From the NCBI GenBank assembly GCA_031414695.1, contig JANNWG010000017.1, positions 56,877-120,876 on the forward strand: a stretch of 64,000 nt of DNA, given 5' to 3'. The position numbers were made by a program, and so were the translations under genes. The notes beneath the pieces are model-generated. The model ran no database searches, was not told where the DNA came from, and was given only the letters and a program-made list of their open reading frames with translations. Each line of letters starts with the position of its first letter. Position 1 is the first letter of the stretch. Below are positions 26,791-35,856 of this stretch, piece by piece. The stretch is from UKL13-2 sp031414695. Its GTDB lineage: Bacteria > Pseudomonadota > Gammaproteobacteria > Burkholderiales > Usitatibacteraceae.

Positions 26791-28194
26791 TTAATCACTT
26801 TCACCTGAGATTTTTTTAAGTCGCGCCATACGTTCCTCTAAAAAGTGAATGGACGTACCGCCGCTAATAAAAGCAGCGTCATTGAGCAGCTCTTGATGTA
26901 ATGACAAATTGGTGAAGATACCTTCGACAACCATTTCTGATAACGCCGTACGCATCCGTGCAAAAGCTTGCGCGCGCGTGTCGCCGTGGGCAATCACTTT
27001 GGCGATAAGCGAATCATAGTGCGGGGGTACAAAGTAGTCAGCGTAAACGTGTGAGTCAACACGAATGCCTGGTCCACCTGGCACGTGAAAACGGGTTATA
27101 CGACCAGGAGAGGGAACAAAGCTCACTGGATTTTCCGCGTTGATACGACACTCCACGGCGTGACCGCGTAGTTGGATATCTTTTTGACGATATTGCAATC
27201 GACGACCCGCCGCGATGCGAATTTGTTCCTGCACAATATCAACACCTGTAATCATTTCAGAGACGGGATGCTCTACCTGCACGCGGGTATTCATTTCGAT
27301 GAAGTAAAACTCATCTTTTTCAAATAAAAATTCAAACGTGCCAGCACCACGATAACCCATTTTGATACAAGCATCGGCGCATCGCTCGCCGATTTTGTCG
27401 CGAAGACGAGGCTTTAATTCTGGCGCTGGGGCTTCCTCAATTATCTTTTGATGGCGTCGCTGCATCGAGCAATCGCGTTCCCACAGATAAATCGCGCTTT
27501 TGTGTTCGTCGGCCAAGATTTGAATCTCAATATGGCGCGGATTTTCTAAAAATTTTTCCAAGTACACCATCGGGTTGCCGAATGCTGTCTGCGCTTCAGC
27601 CTTAGTCATTTGTACGGCATTGACGAGTGCGGCTTCGGTATGTACCACGCGCATACCGCGTCCGCCACCGCCGCCAGCGGCTTTGATGATGACGGGGTAG
27701 CCAACTTCAGTCGCGATTTTGCGAATTTCTTTTGGGTCGTCTGGTAGCGCGCCTTCTGAGCCTGGCACACACGGCACACCCAGACGCCGCATCGCAGCCT
27801 TCGCGGCAACTTTGTCGCCCATCATGCGAATATTTTCAGGCTTAGGGCCAATGAATACAAAACCTGAATTTTCGACCCGTTCGGCGAAGTCGGCATTCTC
27901 GGAAAGGAAACCATAACCTGGATGGATTGCCTGCGCGTCAGTGACTTCAGCAGCACTAATAATGGCGGGAATATTAAGGTAGCTATCTTTAGAAGGCGCC
28001 GGACCAATGCAGACTGACTCATCAGCCAGCATTACATATTTAGCATCTGCATCGGCTTCAGAATGCACGGCGACTGTCTTGATGCCCATTTCACGACAAG
28101 CGCGCTGCACGCGCAATGCGATTTCACCGCGATTGGCGATGAGAATTTTTTCAAACATTGCGCCTGGCTTTGGCGCCGACCCGAATACCGCCAT
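26791..28194 (-). CDS. accC: Acetyl-CoA carboxylase, biotin carboxylase subunit
   Basis: Carboxylates biotin on AccB with ATP and bicarbonate, the first half-reaction of fatty acid synthesis. The core from MFEKILIANRGEIALR to the C-terminus is about 455 residues, the family length. The ATP-grasp glycine loop is KAAGGGGGRGMRVV, and the active-site motif is EMNTRVQVEHPVSE. Two starts are possible: 28194, with CGAGG seven bases upstream, adding 12 residues, or the canonical MFEK at 28158. The gene follows accB by 22 bases. Confidence 0.96.
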   Translation of the reverse strand: MAVFGSAPKPGAMFEKILIANRGEIALRVQRACREMGIKTVAVHSEADADAKYVMLADESVCIGPAPSKDSYLNIPAIISAAEVTDAQAIHPGYGFLSENADFAERVENSGFVFIGPKPENIRMMGDKVAAKAAMRRLGVPCVPGSEGALPDDPKEIRKIATEVGYPVIIKAAGGGGGRGMRVVHTEAALVNAVQMTKAEAQTAFGNPMVYLEKFLENPRHIEIQILADEHKSAIYLWERDCSMQRRHQKIIEEAPAPELKPRLRDKIGERCADACIKMGYRGAGTFEFLFEKDEFYFIEMNTRVQVEHPVSEMITGVDIVQEQIRIAAGRRLQYRQKDIQLRGHAVECRINAENPVSFVPSPGRITRFHVPGGPGIRVDSHVYADYFVPPHYDSLIAKVIAHGDTRAQAFARMRTALSEMVVEGIFTNLSLHQELLNDAAFISGGTSIHFLEERMARLKKISGESD

Positions 28195-28216
28195 ATTAAA
28201 ACCTCGCGGTGTTGAG

Positions 28217-28660
28217 TTATTCGATGATAAACAATGGCTGGCCGTATTCGACAGGCTGACCGTTTTCGACCAATATCGACTTCACCACACCAGACGCGTC
28301 TGACTCAATTTCGTTTAAGAGTTTCATCGCTTCAATAATACAAAGCGTTTGCCCCTTTGAAACCGTTTGGCCAATTTCGACAAATGAAGATGAGCCGGGC
28401 GACGGCGAACGATAAAACGTGCCCACCATCGGTGATTTTAAGGTGTGTCCTGTTGGCTCGGCAGCAACCGGCGCTGCGGCAATAGGTGGAGCTGCGACAG
28501 GTGCGGGCATCATCATTTGCGCGCTGGCCTGATGCGGCATAAAACCAGCTGGACCGTGGCGACTAATGCGTACCCGTTCCTCACCCTCCGTGATTTCTAG
28601 CTCGGCAATGCCGGATTCTTGTACCAGATCAATTAACGTCTTTATTTTGCGTAAGTCCAT
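28217..28660 (-). CDS. accB: Acetyl-CoA carboxylase, biotin carboxyl carrier protein
   Basis: Carries biotin between the carboxylase and transferase subunits. The 147-residue length fits. The N-terminal oligomerisation part (1-35) is followed by an Ala/Pro-rich linker (about 45-70), then the biotinyl domain with the attachment lysine in IEAMKLLNEI (near 113). A clear Shine-Dalgarno, AGGAGAC, precedes the ATG. It is cotranscribed with accC. Confidence 0.96.
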   Translation of the reverse strand: MDLRKIKTLIDLVQESGIAELEITEGEERVRISRHGPAGFMPHQASAQMMMPAPVAAPPIAAAPVAAEPTGHTLKSPMVGTFYRSPSPGSSSFVEIGQTVSKGQTLCIIEAMKLLNEIESDASGVVKSILVENGQPVEYGQPLFIIE

Positions 28661-28792
28661 TTGTACGTGTCTCCTACTTATGATTATTAATGTCTGTTTT
28701 TTTAACAGTTTTTTGTGGATATAGCTGTTGTTAGCTGTAGTTGGACGAAGATGCTGCTATTTGGCTGCAACATCATGCTTATTTAAAGAAAT

Positions 28793-29236
28793 CTATTTTG
28801 GGGTGATTTTTAGCAATGCCGCCTCGACGGCGAATTCATATCCCTTAGCGCCTAGACCGCAAATCACACCATATGCCTTGTCCGACAAATATGAATGTTG
28901 ACGGAATGACTCGCGTGCATGGACGTTTGATAAATGCACCTCAATGAATCCAATATTAACGGCTAATAAGGCATCTCTAAGCGCAACGCTTGTGTGTGTA
29001 AAGGCGCCCGGATTGATAATAATCATACCGACTTGTTCAGTACGAGCTGCGTGAATACGATCAATTAATGCGCCTTCATGATTGGTTTGAAAGCTAGTAA
29101 GTATGCAACTGCTTTTCGCCGCAATATTGACTAAGCGGGCGTCAATATCGGCTAATGTGTCTGTACCGTAAACCTCAGGCTCGCGTGTGCCAAGCAGGTT
29201 TAAATTAGGGCCATGTAGTACTAAAAGTTTTAGCAT
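28793..29236 (-). CDS. aroQ: Type II 3-dehydroquinate dehydratase
   Basis: Third step of the shikimate pathway. The 147-residue protein has the family signature LVLHGPNLNLLGTREPEVYG at the N-terminus, with the catalytic tyrosine. It also has NPGAFTHTSVALRDAL and the histidine in FIEVHLSNVHARE. It lies 132 bases upstream of accB in the common betaproteobacterial order. The 218-bp space before it probably holds the promoter. Confidence 0.95.
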   Translation of the reverse strand: MLKLLVLHGPNLNLLGTREPEVYGTDTLADIDARLVNIAAKSSCILTSFQTNHEGALIDRIHAARTEQVGMIIINPGAFTHTSVALRDALLAVNIGFIEVHLSNVHARESFRQHSYLSDKAYGVICGLGAKGYEFAVEAALLKITPK

Positions 29237-29454
29237 TATTTAATTTTGCCTGAAAATAGCAGAAATTACCTAATTTATCGCAGACGTTACTAACTTTGTA
29301 GTCAATTTAAGTGCTAGCGCTAGGCAATGGCGCAATTGATTGACAGGGTTTACACTATTAATGCGACTAAACTGAGTTTAAATCGTACAATTAGCAGCAT
29401 GTATGTTGTAAATTAGCTGAATTTAGACGAAAAAGCCACAATTTCCAAATTAAT

Positions 29455-30015
29455 TTATTTCGGAAGATTATTTTCAATAATAGCGGCGAATTCAGCTTCT
29501 TCTATAACGCCTAATTTGGTCAAGATTAACTCACCTTTTGGACTTAAAACTATCGTATAAGGTAGCAAACCCAAACGATTGCCAGCGCGCTTTGAGAATT
29601 CAATCGCGCCTAATTCATCCGCTAATACGGGGTAATTTATTTTTAATTTTTCGGCGAACTTAGCAGCATTTGCGGGCGAATCAGCGGCGATGCCGACAAT
29701 TTGTAACCCTTTGGCGGCATATTTGTCTTGCAGGCGCACAAAAATTGGCATCTCTGCTAAACAAGGAGGGCACCAAGTCGCCCAGAAATTAATCACCAAC
29801 AGTTTTTGGCTCCACTGACCTAATGCCTGAGGTTTGCCCACTAAGTCAGGAATGCTGGCGGCGTAGATAACCGATGGGGTGGCGGCTGAGCCAGAGGCGA
29901 CTGTTTGGCTTACCTCAGGCGGTTTTTCGAGCTGGCCGATTAAAATCGCTGAACCAAATAGCAATGCGAGTACGGAGAGGGCTACGCCTACAAAGATAAG
30001 TGCTTTTTTAGGCAA
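29455..30015 (-). CDS. TlpA-like thioredoxin-fold protein, membrane-anchored
   Basis: This 186-residue periplasmic thiol:disulfide protein is held by an N-terminal helix (about 4-27). The redox motif WATWCPPCLAEMP is near residue 80. The cis-proline region lies in GLLPYTIVL. It should reduce or reshuffle disulfides in exported proteins or cytochromes. Its start is five bases after the DsbD-alpha gene, so the two form a pair; normally the electron donor for such proteins is full-length DsbD. Confidence 0.9.
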   Translation of the reverse strand: MPKKALIFVGVALSVLALLFGSAILIGQLEKPPEVSQTVASGSAATPSVIYAASIPDLVGKPQALGQWSQKLLVINFWATWCPPCLAEMPIFVRLQDKYAAKGLQIVGIAADSPANAAKFAEKLKINYPVLADELGAIEFSKRAGNRLGLLPYTIVLSPKGELILTKLGVIEEAEFAAIIENNLPK

Positions 30016-30020
30016 GTGGA

Positions 30021-30692
30021 TTACTGCGGTTTTATTGAGCCTGCGGGGCTCGATACCGGCGCTTTGTTGACGGGATAAGATGAAAGTCCAGATTTACCAA
30101 AGCTAATACTGCTATCGGCAAGCGTATTAGGGCGAACCCAGTCGCCTGCAACAAGCGCATTAGGCTGGTATTTCAAGTTAAAAAGTTGTTTTTGTGGCGG
30201 AAAACACACGCCGACGCTCGCACAGCCTTGCGATATAACTGCCAGCACAATGTCCTGATTAGTCTTGCCCAGCTTGGACAAGTCAATCAGCATCGTTGTA
30301 GTGGCGTCATAGATATCCACCTTGCCAAAAGTAGGGTCGTCAATTGGCTTTCCTTCAGGTTTCGAGAGCGCTAAGTTGCTTGCAGAAACACTAGCCGCGC
30401 TCGCTTTGCGTTTATCCGTTGATTTTTTAGTTTGGGGTGATGGCGTTGTTATCAGTTCGGTGCGGATCCTATCTCGATACAAATAGTAGCCTAGCGCCAC
30501 CACAATTTTTAGCTCTGCCGTGAACGCATCACGCTGGCGAATTTCTGCTTTAAAGGCCGAAGCGGGGCTTAGCAATTCCGCGCTTTCCGCAGATTTAATA
30601 GGCTCGTGTGCCGATACGACTGGTATTGAGGCAATAACAACAAAAGCAAGCGCTAACTTGCATAGGCTGCTAATTAATGCAGATGTTTTCAT
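30021..30692 (-). CDS. Stand-alone DsbD N-terminal (alpha) domain protein
   Basis: The 223-residue exported protein has a signal peptide at 1-28 ending VSAHE. It then covers the DsbD alpha domain: YYLYRDRI strand, and QGCASVGVCFPPQKQLF near residue 165 with the two redox cysteines. Full DsbD also has eight membrane helices and a C-terminal thioredoxin domain (about 570-600 residues). Here the protein ends after a Ser/Pro-rich tail, and no membrane part follows. Either DsbD has been reduced to this module or the membrane part (CcdA/ScsB-like) is encoded elsewhere. An insertion rich in Lys/Ser (about 85-110) splits the usual domain. Confidence 0.78.
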   Translation of the reverse strand: MKTSALISSLCKLALAFVVIASIPVVSAHEPIKSAESAELLSPASAFKAEIRQRDAFTAELKIVVALGYYLYRDRIRTELITTPSPQTKKSTDKRKASAASVSASNLALSKPEGKPIDDPTFGKVDIYDATTTMLIDLSKLGKTNQDIVLAVISQGCASVGVCFPPQKQLFNLKYQPNALVAGDWVRPNTLADSSISFGKSGLSSYPVNKAPVSSPAGSIKPQ

Positions 30693-30970
30693 TATTCTTC
30701 AAGTTTCATTTCAGAAAAAACAAAATTGGTTCTATTAACTAGCAGTGAATCAAACTGATTGGATTTCGCCACAATAGGTTCCATTCTACGGCGTTCAAAT
30801 CAAGACTAGGCACACTATTTGTGAACGATAGCCGCAAACAAACTGTCAACCAGTCTTCCAAGTGCAACGCTATTACATTTAGCATTGCGTAATAGTTTGT
30901 TGTAAATCCGACGACTGCACCCACCTATCGTCTTGACCTTATCGTTACACAGATTCACAATAGGAATACG

Positions 30971-31396
30971 ATGCGCTATTTAATTCTCGCTATTTTACTG
31001 TCCTTCCCACTCGCTGAGGGGGCGCTACTTTACAAACTGGCCGCTGGTCCATATGGACATGGTGGTTGGGTATTAGCATGGGTAGTATTTGCAGCAATTG
31101 CGGGCATTGTGCTGATTAAGCAAGCGCGTTTTTCATTGCTCCTGCGTTTAGGTCAGGCGCTTTCACAAGGGCAATTTTCGATTGCGGCGTTTATTGATAG
31201 TTTTCGCACAGTTATTGCAGGACTTTTGCTGATTTTCCCTGGCATTTTGACTGATATCCTCGCTCTAATGATGTTGCTTATACCGATCCGAGAGCCAGCT
31301 TTTGTGAATAACGCGAATATCAACCGCGTCACAGCCGCATCATCGCCACCGCAAAAAAAGGCGGGCGTGATTGAAGGTGAATTTCGCCGTGAGTAG
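30971..31396 (+). CDS. fxsA: FxsA family membrane protein
   Basis: This 141-residue inner-membrane protein of the FxsA family (E. coli FxsA modifies phage exclusion by the F plasmid) has four hydrophobic segments in the first 115 residues. Its LLIFPGILTDILALMMLLIPIR matches the family core (quoted in part). The C-terminal tail is polar. The ATG has AGGAATACG just before it. The 278-bp space upstream shows no gene; a weak inverted repeat around 30868-30900 is the only structure seen. Confidence 0.88.
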   Translation: MRYLILAILLSFPLAEGALLYKLAAGPYGHGGWVLAWVVFAAIAGIVLIKQARFSLLLRLGQALSQGQFSIAAFIDSFRTVIAGLLLIFPGILTDILALMMLLIPIREPAFVNNANINRVTAASSPPQKKAGVIEGEFRRE

Positions 31397-31417
31397 TTGG
31401 CGATTGACGCTAAGCTG

Positions 31418-32329
31418 TTAGTCAGTCATCTCTCTACTAACCGTTGCCAAAAAGTCAGCTACCGTTGGATACCGCAGTACTAACTGCAAATTTAATTTCA
31501 TCTTGGTATTTTGTATGCGCCGCGACTCACGCATAAACGACAACATTGGCGCGGATACCAACGCTTCAGCTGAAGCGCGTGCGAGACGCGGTGGACGAGG
31601 CAGGCGAAAGTGATCCGCCACTAAGTCAAAATAGTCGCCCATTTTCATATCGCTATCGTCAACAATATTAAAAAAACTTGTTTGCGATTGCTGCAAGGCG
31701 CATATACAAGCAGCCGCTAAGTCTTCAGCATGAATATGATTGGTATAGCTATCCTCCGCCTCAAAAATGGCAGGTGTCCCCGCGCGAATGCGCGCAATCG
31801 GTAGTCTATTCAGCGCATAAATGCCGGGTGCTCGCAGTATGGATAATATTGTTGAATGCTTCAAACACCAGGCCAGGAGCTGAGTTTCAGCGCTTACGCG
31901 GCGCACGGCGCGGGCTGTTTGGGGCTGACACGGGCTAGATTCATTGACTAAAGCGCCTGCACTGTTGCCATATACGCCAGTGGTGCTGATATAAATAATT
32001 TGTCGTGGTGGTTTCACAGCACGAGACAGCGCATCCAATAAATTAGCCGTATGCGTATCCACTTCGCCGTGGTTTGGTGGTGGCGCGAAATGAAACACGG
32101 TATCAAAATCGTCGGTGGCAATTTTTTCTAATGTTGATAAAGCCGCTAAATCACCTTCGATTATTTCTGCGCCATATTGACGTGCAATGACCTCACGCTC
32201 TGGCTTGCGTATTAGGACGCTGACCGCATATAAAGGGTGATTTTGTAAGTGCAAGGCAACACGTTCACCTATGTCACCAAAGCCAACGATAAGTGCACGT
32301 GGCGTAGTTAAATTCGCATTTTTCATCAT
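31418..32329 (-). CDS. NAD(P)-dependent epimerase/dehydratase-like (SDR) protein
   Basis: Extended short-chain dehydrogenase fold with the dinucleotide loop ALIVGFGDIGERVA near the N-terminus, the catalytic STTGVYG region near 125, and IRAPGIYALNRLP. The start is set at the MMKNANL pair, because upstream codons run into the divergent gene's leader. YeeZ/SDR-type relatives of this size are often annotated as nucleoside-diphosphate-sugar epimerases; the substrate is unknown. Confidence 0.8.
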   Translation of the reverse strand: MMKNANLTTPRALIVGFGDIGERVALHLQNHPLYAVSVLIRKPEREVIARQYGAEIIEGDLAALSTLEKIATDDFDTVFHFAPPPNHGEVDTHTANLLDALSRAVKPPRQIIYISTTGVYGNSAGALVNESSPCQPQTARAVRRVSAETQLLAWCLKHSTILSILRAPGIYALNRLPIARIRAGTPAIFEAEDSYTNHIHAEDLAAACICALQQSQTSFFNIVDDSDMKMGDYFDLVADHFRLPRPPRLARASAEALVSAPMLSFMRESRRIQNTKMKLNLQLVLRYPTVADFLATVSREMTD

Positions 32330-32377
32330 GCGCCTAGTATAGTTATGTCCTCTAACGAAACGATAAATTTGCATCTC

Positions 32378-33394
32378 ATGACGACCGAATATAGTGTCAC
32401 CCTCAAACCCACTGGCAATACCTTTACCGCTCGCGCCGACGAGACCATTTTAGAGGCAGCAATTCGCCACGGTATTGGTCTGCCCTACGGCTGTCGCAAT
32501 GGTGCGTGTGGCTCGTGCAAAGGGGTATTGTTGTCTGGTGACTTTGACTACGGTAGCTACCAAGAGCGTACCCTAAGTGAAGCCGAAAAGGCCGCTGGCA
32601 AAGCGCTCTTGTGCGTAGGTCGTGCTTGCTCTGATATCACCTTAGAGATTAAAGAAATTGGCGGCACGGGCGATATTCAAATTCGCACCCTGCCATGTCG
32701 TGTTGAGAAAGTGGAAAAGCCCGCGCCGGATGTAGCGGTGTTGTCCCTCAAACTACCCGCGCAAGAACGCTTGCAATACTTAGCGGGGCAGTACATTGAT
32801 ATTTTGCTAAAAGACGGTAAGCGTCGCAGCTACTCGATGGCGAATGCGCCGCATCACGACCAATATGTCGAGCTACATGTTCGGCATGTGCCAGGCGGTC
32901 ATTTCAGCGACTTTGTTTTTAATGAAATGCGTGATCGCGCGATTTTGAGATTTGAAGGCCCGTTCGGGTCGTTTTTCTTGCGTGATGATTCGGATAAGCC
33001 GATTATTTTTGTTGCTGGCGGCACTGGCTTTGCGCCGATTAAAGCGGTGCTTGAGCACGCGTTTTTTAAGCATATTGACCGTGAAATGGTGCTCTATTGG
33101 GGTTGCCGTTCGCGCCTTGATTTGTATATGGCTGACATTCCTGCACAGTGGGCAAAAGAGTATCCACATTTCACTTTTATTCCCGTTTTGTCTGAACCCA
33201 AAGCAGAGGATAATTGGCTTGGACGTACGGGCTTTGTGCATCAAGCGGTGCTAGACGATTTTGCGTCACTTGCAGGCTATCAAGTCTATGCTTGCGGCGC
33301 ACCTGTCATGATTGATATCAGTAAAGATTTATTTATTAAACAGGGTCTGCCGGAAGCCGAATACTTTGCAGACTCATTTACCTACTCAACTTAA
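32378..33394 (+). CDS. 2Fe-2S/FAD-NAD(P)H reductase (CDP-6-deoxyglucoseen reductase-like)
   Basis: The protein has an N-terminal plant-type 2Fe-2S domain (CRNGACGSC and a later LLCVGRAC), then a ferredoxin-reductase FAD domain (RSYSMANAP) and an NAD(P) domain (FVAGGTGFAPIKAVLEHA). This is the AscD-like family, often feeding electrons to an oxygenase or dehydratase, but no such partner is adjacent. The start at MTTEYSV is preferred; an ATG at 32345 adds 11 residues. No strong ribosome site precedes either. Confidence 0.85.
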   Translation: MTTEYSVTLKPTGNTFTARADETILEAAIRHGIGLPYGCRNGACGSCKGVLLSGDFDYGSYQERTLSEAEKAAGKALLCVGRACSDITLEIKEIGGTGDIQIRTLPCRVEKVEKPAPDVAVLSLKLPAQERLQYLAGQYIDILLKDGKRRSYSMANAPHHDQYVELHVRHVPGGHFSDFVFNEMRDRAILRFEGPFGSFFLRDDSDKPIIFVAGGTGFAPIKAVLEHAFFKHIDREMVLYWGCRSRLDLYMADIPAQWAKEYPHFTFIPVLSEPKAEDNWLGRTGFVHQAVLDDFASLAGYQVYACGAPVMIDISKDLFIKQGLPEAEYFADSFTYST

Positions 33395-33408
33395 CTTGGA
33401 GAATTATC

Positions 33409-33909
33409 ATGATTAAAGTCGGTGACACATTACCCGCAGGCACCTTGAGCGAATTTATTGCAGTTGAGACAGAGGGTTGCGCACTTGGCCCTAATAAATT
33501 TGAAGTTGATGCCTTAACCAAAGGCAAAAAAATCGTTTGCTTTGGACTGCCTGGCGCCTTTACGCCAACCTGCTCCGCCAAGCATGTACCGGGCTATCGC
33601 GACCATTTAGCGGATTTCAAAGCCAAAGGTGTGGATGAAATTTGGTGTGTGTCAGTCAACGACGCTTTTGTCATGGGCGCCTGGGCGAAAGACCAAAATA
33701 CAGACGGCAAAGTGCGCATGTTTGGCGACGGCTCGGCCACATGGACCAAAGCGTTAGGACTCGAAATGGACGCCACCGCATTCGGCATGGGCACGCGTAT
33801 GAAGCGCTTCTCTATGCTGGTTGAAAATGGCGTGGTGAAAACACTCAATATCGAAGAGGCGGGCAAATTTGAGGTCTCGAATGCAGAGACAATGTTGGCG
33901 CAGGTGTAA
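33409..33909 (+). CDS. Peroxiredoxin (Prx5/AhpE-like)
   Basis: The 166-residue thiol peroxidase has the peroxidatic cysteine in GAFTPTCSAKHVPGY (near 48) and the Prx5-type WAKDQN and FGDGSATWTKALG motifs. It reduces hydrogen peroxide and organic peroxides with glutathione or thioredoxin. TTGGAGAATTATC upstream is a good ribosome site. It lies 14 bases after the reductase gene, so the two may share a transcript. Confidence 0.93.
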   Translation: MIKVGDTLPAGTLSEFIAVETEGCALGPNKFEVDALTKGKKIVCFGLPGAFTPTCSAKHVPGYRDHLADFKAKGVDEIWCVSVNDAFVMGAWAKDQNTDGKVRMFGDGSATWTKALGLEMDATAFGMGTRMKRFSMLVENGVVKTLNIEEAGKFEVSNAETMLAQV

Positions 33910-33928
33910 TTCACATCCACCAAATATT

Positions 33929-34009
33929 GTCATCCCGAGCGAAGCCGAGGGACATGCTTTTTGGCGTTAAAACAGAACAGCATATCCCTCGGCTTCGCTC
34001 GGGATGACA
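33929..34009. repeat. Long hairpin repeat after the peroxiredoxin gene
   Basis: Arms of about 30 bases pair perfectly over TCATCCCGAGCGAAGCCGAGG, leaving a loop of about 20. Its size suggests a strong RNA stem or a mobile palindrome. A related motif (ATCCCTCGGCTTGGC) occurs inside the MITE near 59940. Immediately after, GCTTCTTAAGTTGGC is repeated twice in tandem (34028-34057). Confidence 0.75.
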
Positions 34010-34136
34010 GTGAAATTTTTGAGATGACGCTTCTTAAGTTGGCGCTTCTTAAGTTGGCGCAAATGCGCCTTCGCGGAAATGACAGATTCTTCACAGCATT
34101 ATCACTGCCTCAATAATTTTTAAGCGGATCACCATC

Positions 34137-35057
34137 ATGTCCAACCCTACCATCTTCATCGACGGCGAACACGGCACCACGGGTTTGCTCATTCGTGAGT
34201 TATTGCTCGCACGTGGCGACATCGACCTCGTTAGTATTGCCGCCGATAAACGTAAAGATAATGCTGAAAAAAAGCGCATCATCAATAGCGTTGATATCGC
34301 TGTACTCTGCCTGCCAGATGACGCTGCACGTGAATCAGTGGCAATGATTGACAATAGCAACACCCGCGTAGTGGACGCCTCAACTGCGCATCGCGTGTTG
34401 CCGGATTGGACATTCGGCTTTCCAGAGTTAGACAAAGACCAAGCCCAACGCATCCGCCAATCCCGCCGTGTTGCCAACCCCGGCTGTTGGTCAACCTGCT
34501 TTATTGCACTGGTACGTCCGTTAGTCGATGCAAGCATCATCCCGGCAAATTTTCCGATAACCACTTGGGGCGTATCGGGCTACTCCGGCGGTGGCAAGCA
34601 AATGATTGAGTCCTTTGAAGCCGATACCAACCAAACGCGCTTCATCGCCTACGGCCTAAATCTCGCCCATAAACATTTGCCTGAAATGCAAAAGTACACG
34701 GGCTTAACGCACGCGCCGCTATTCACCCCATCAGTCGGCAATTTCAAACAAGGCATGTTGGTCGAAGTGCCGCTCAACTTATGGGCGCTGCCGAAAAACA
34801 CTACTGGTGAGACGATACGCGATGCACTCGCCGCACATTACGCTGGCAGCAAGAATATTGACGTAAAACCCTACACCGCTGTTGCCCCTTCTGAGCTAAA
34901 TCCAGAAGCGCTCAATAATACAAACATGTTGGAATTATTCGTCTTCGACAACGCAAAAAATGAACAAGCCACCTTAGTCGCGCGGCTAGATAATTTAGGC
35001 AAGGGCGCGGGCAGGGCGGCGATGCAGAATATTGAATTGATGCTGGGGTTGGTGTAG
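34137..35057 (+). CDS. argC: N-acetyl-gamma-glutamyl-phosphate reductase, short type
   Basis: Third step of arginine synthesis: reduces N-acetyl-glutamyl-phosphate with NADPH. At 306 residues it is the short (type 2) AGPR. The catalytic cysteine is in VANPGCWST (near 117), and GVSGYSGGGKQMI and HKHLPEM follow. No other arginine gene is next to it. Confidence 0.93.
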   Translation: MSNPTIFIDGEHGTTGLLIRELLLARGDIDLVSIAADKRKDNAEKKRIINSVDIAVLCLPDDAARESVAMIDNSNTRVVDASTAHRVLPDWTFGFPELDKDQAQRIRQSRRVANPGCWSTCFIALVRPLVDASIIPANFPITTWGVSGYSGGGKQMIESFEADTNQTRFIAYGLNLAHKHLPEMQKYTGLTHAPLFTPSVGNFKQGMLVEVPLNLWALPKNTTGETIRDALAAHYAGSKNIDVKPYTAVAPSELNPEALNNTNMLELFVFDNAKNEQATLVARLDNLGKGAGRAAMQNIELMLGLV

Positions 35058-35106
35058 CTTGAGCATCTAAATTGACATTAAATCTTAGTAACAAGTAGAC
35101 TATATT

Positions 35107-35856
35107 ATGAATTTATTACCTACAAAGCTTAAAAAAGAACCGCTCATAGAAGTTGTCTTTGAGTTGCGTTTTGAAGCAACTGCTCCTGCGTCGACTATTC
35201 TTCCTGGAATATTGTTTCAGTGGTTAGGTGCTAACGCTAAAATTGAGAGGCTTCCATTTGCAGACATACCAAAAGCATTAGTTGATGCTAATCCACAATT
35301 GCGATATGCGCCGCTCTTAAGATTCAAAGTAGATAAATATGCTTATTTAATTAGCGATCTTTCAGTCGCTGTTGCGGCTGATATGCCATATGCAGGTTGG
35401 GATAAGTTTAGACCAGTCATTATTAAACTAATAGATGAGCTCAAAAAATCAGGAATTATTAAGTCAATAGAGAGATATTCTTTAAAATACGTTGATTTGC
35501 TTGAAGCCTCAACATTGGCTGAGCAATTAGCATTTGTAAACTTAAAGCTATTGATCGCTAATCGCGATATTAAGCAGCAACATGTGCAACTTAGAGTTGA
35601 GCTAATGGACGGGAAGATAACGCACATAATGCAATTAGCAACTAAAGCGCAATTCTTAACATCTGAGGGTAGAGTGAAATCAGGTCTCGCAATAGATGTA
35701 GATTCATTCGCAGTTTTTGAAGACCAAGCTACCGTTGATGACGCTTGGAATGAGCTAGATAATGGGCTTGATAAACTTCATCATGAAAATAAAAAGATGT
35801 TTTTTGATAGTTTATCGAAAGACACCTTAACGAATTTAGAGCCAAGTTATGACTAG
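35107..35856 (+). CDS. TIGR04255 family protein
   Basis: The 249-residue protein starts LKKEPLIEVVFELRF and contains IIKSIERYSLKYVDLL, the layout of the TIGR04255 family, which has no known function. It is cytoplasmic with no membrane helix. It overlaps the next gene by 8 bases and starts a three-gene set ending at 36963. The base and codon use here (AT-richer, many AAA/ATT) differs from argC and xthA on either side, suggesting transfer. Confidence 0.7.
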   Translation: MNLLPTKLKKEPLIEVVFELRFEATAPASTILPGILFQWLGANAKIERLPFADIPKALVDANPQLRYAPLLRFKVDKYAYLISDLSVAVAADMPYAGWDKFRPVIIKLIDELKKSGIIKSIERYSLKYVDLLEASTLAEQLAFVNLKLLIANRDIKQQHVQLRVELMDGKITHIMQLATKAQFLTSEGRVKSGLAIDVDSFAVFEDQATVDDAWNELDNGLDKLHHENKKMFFDSLSKDTLTNLEPSYD

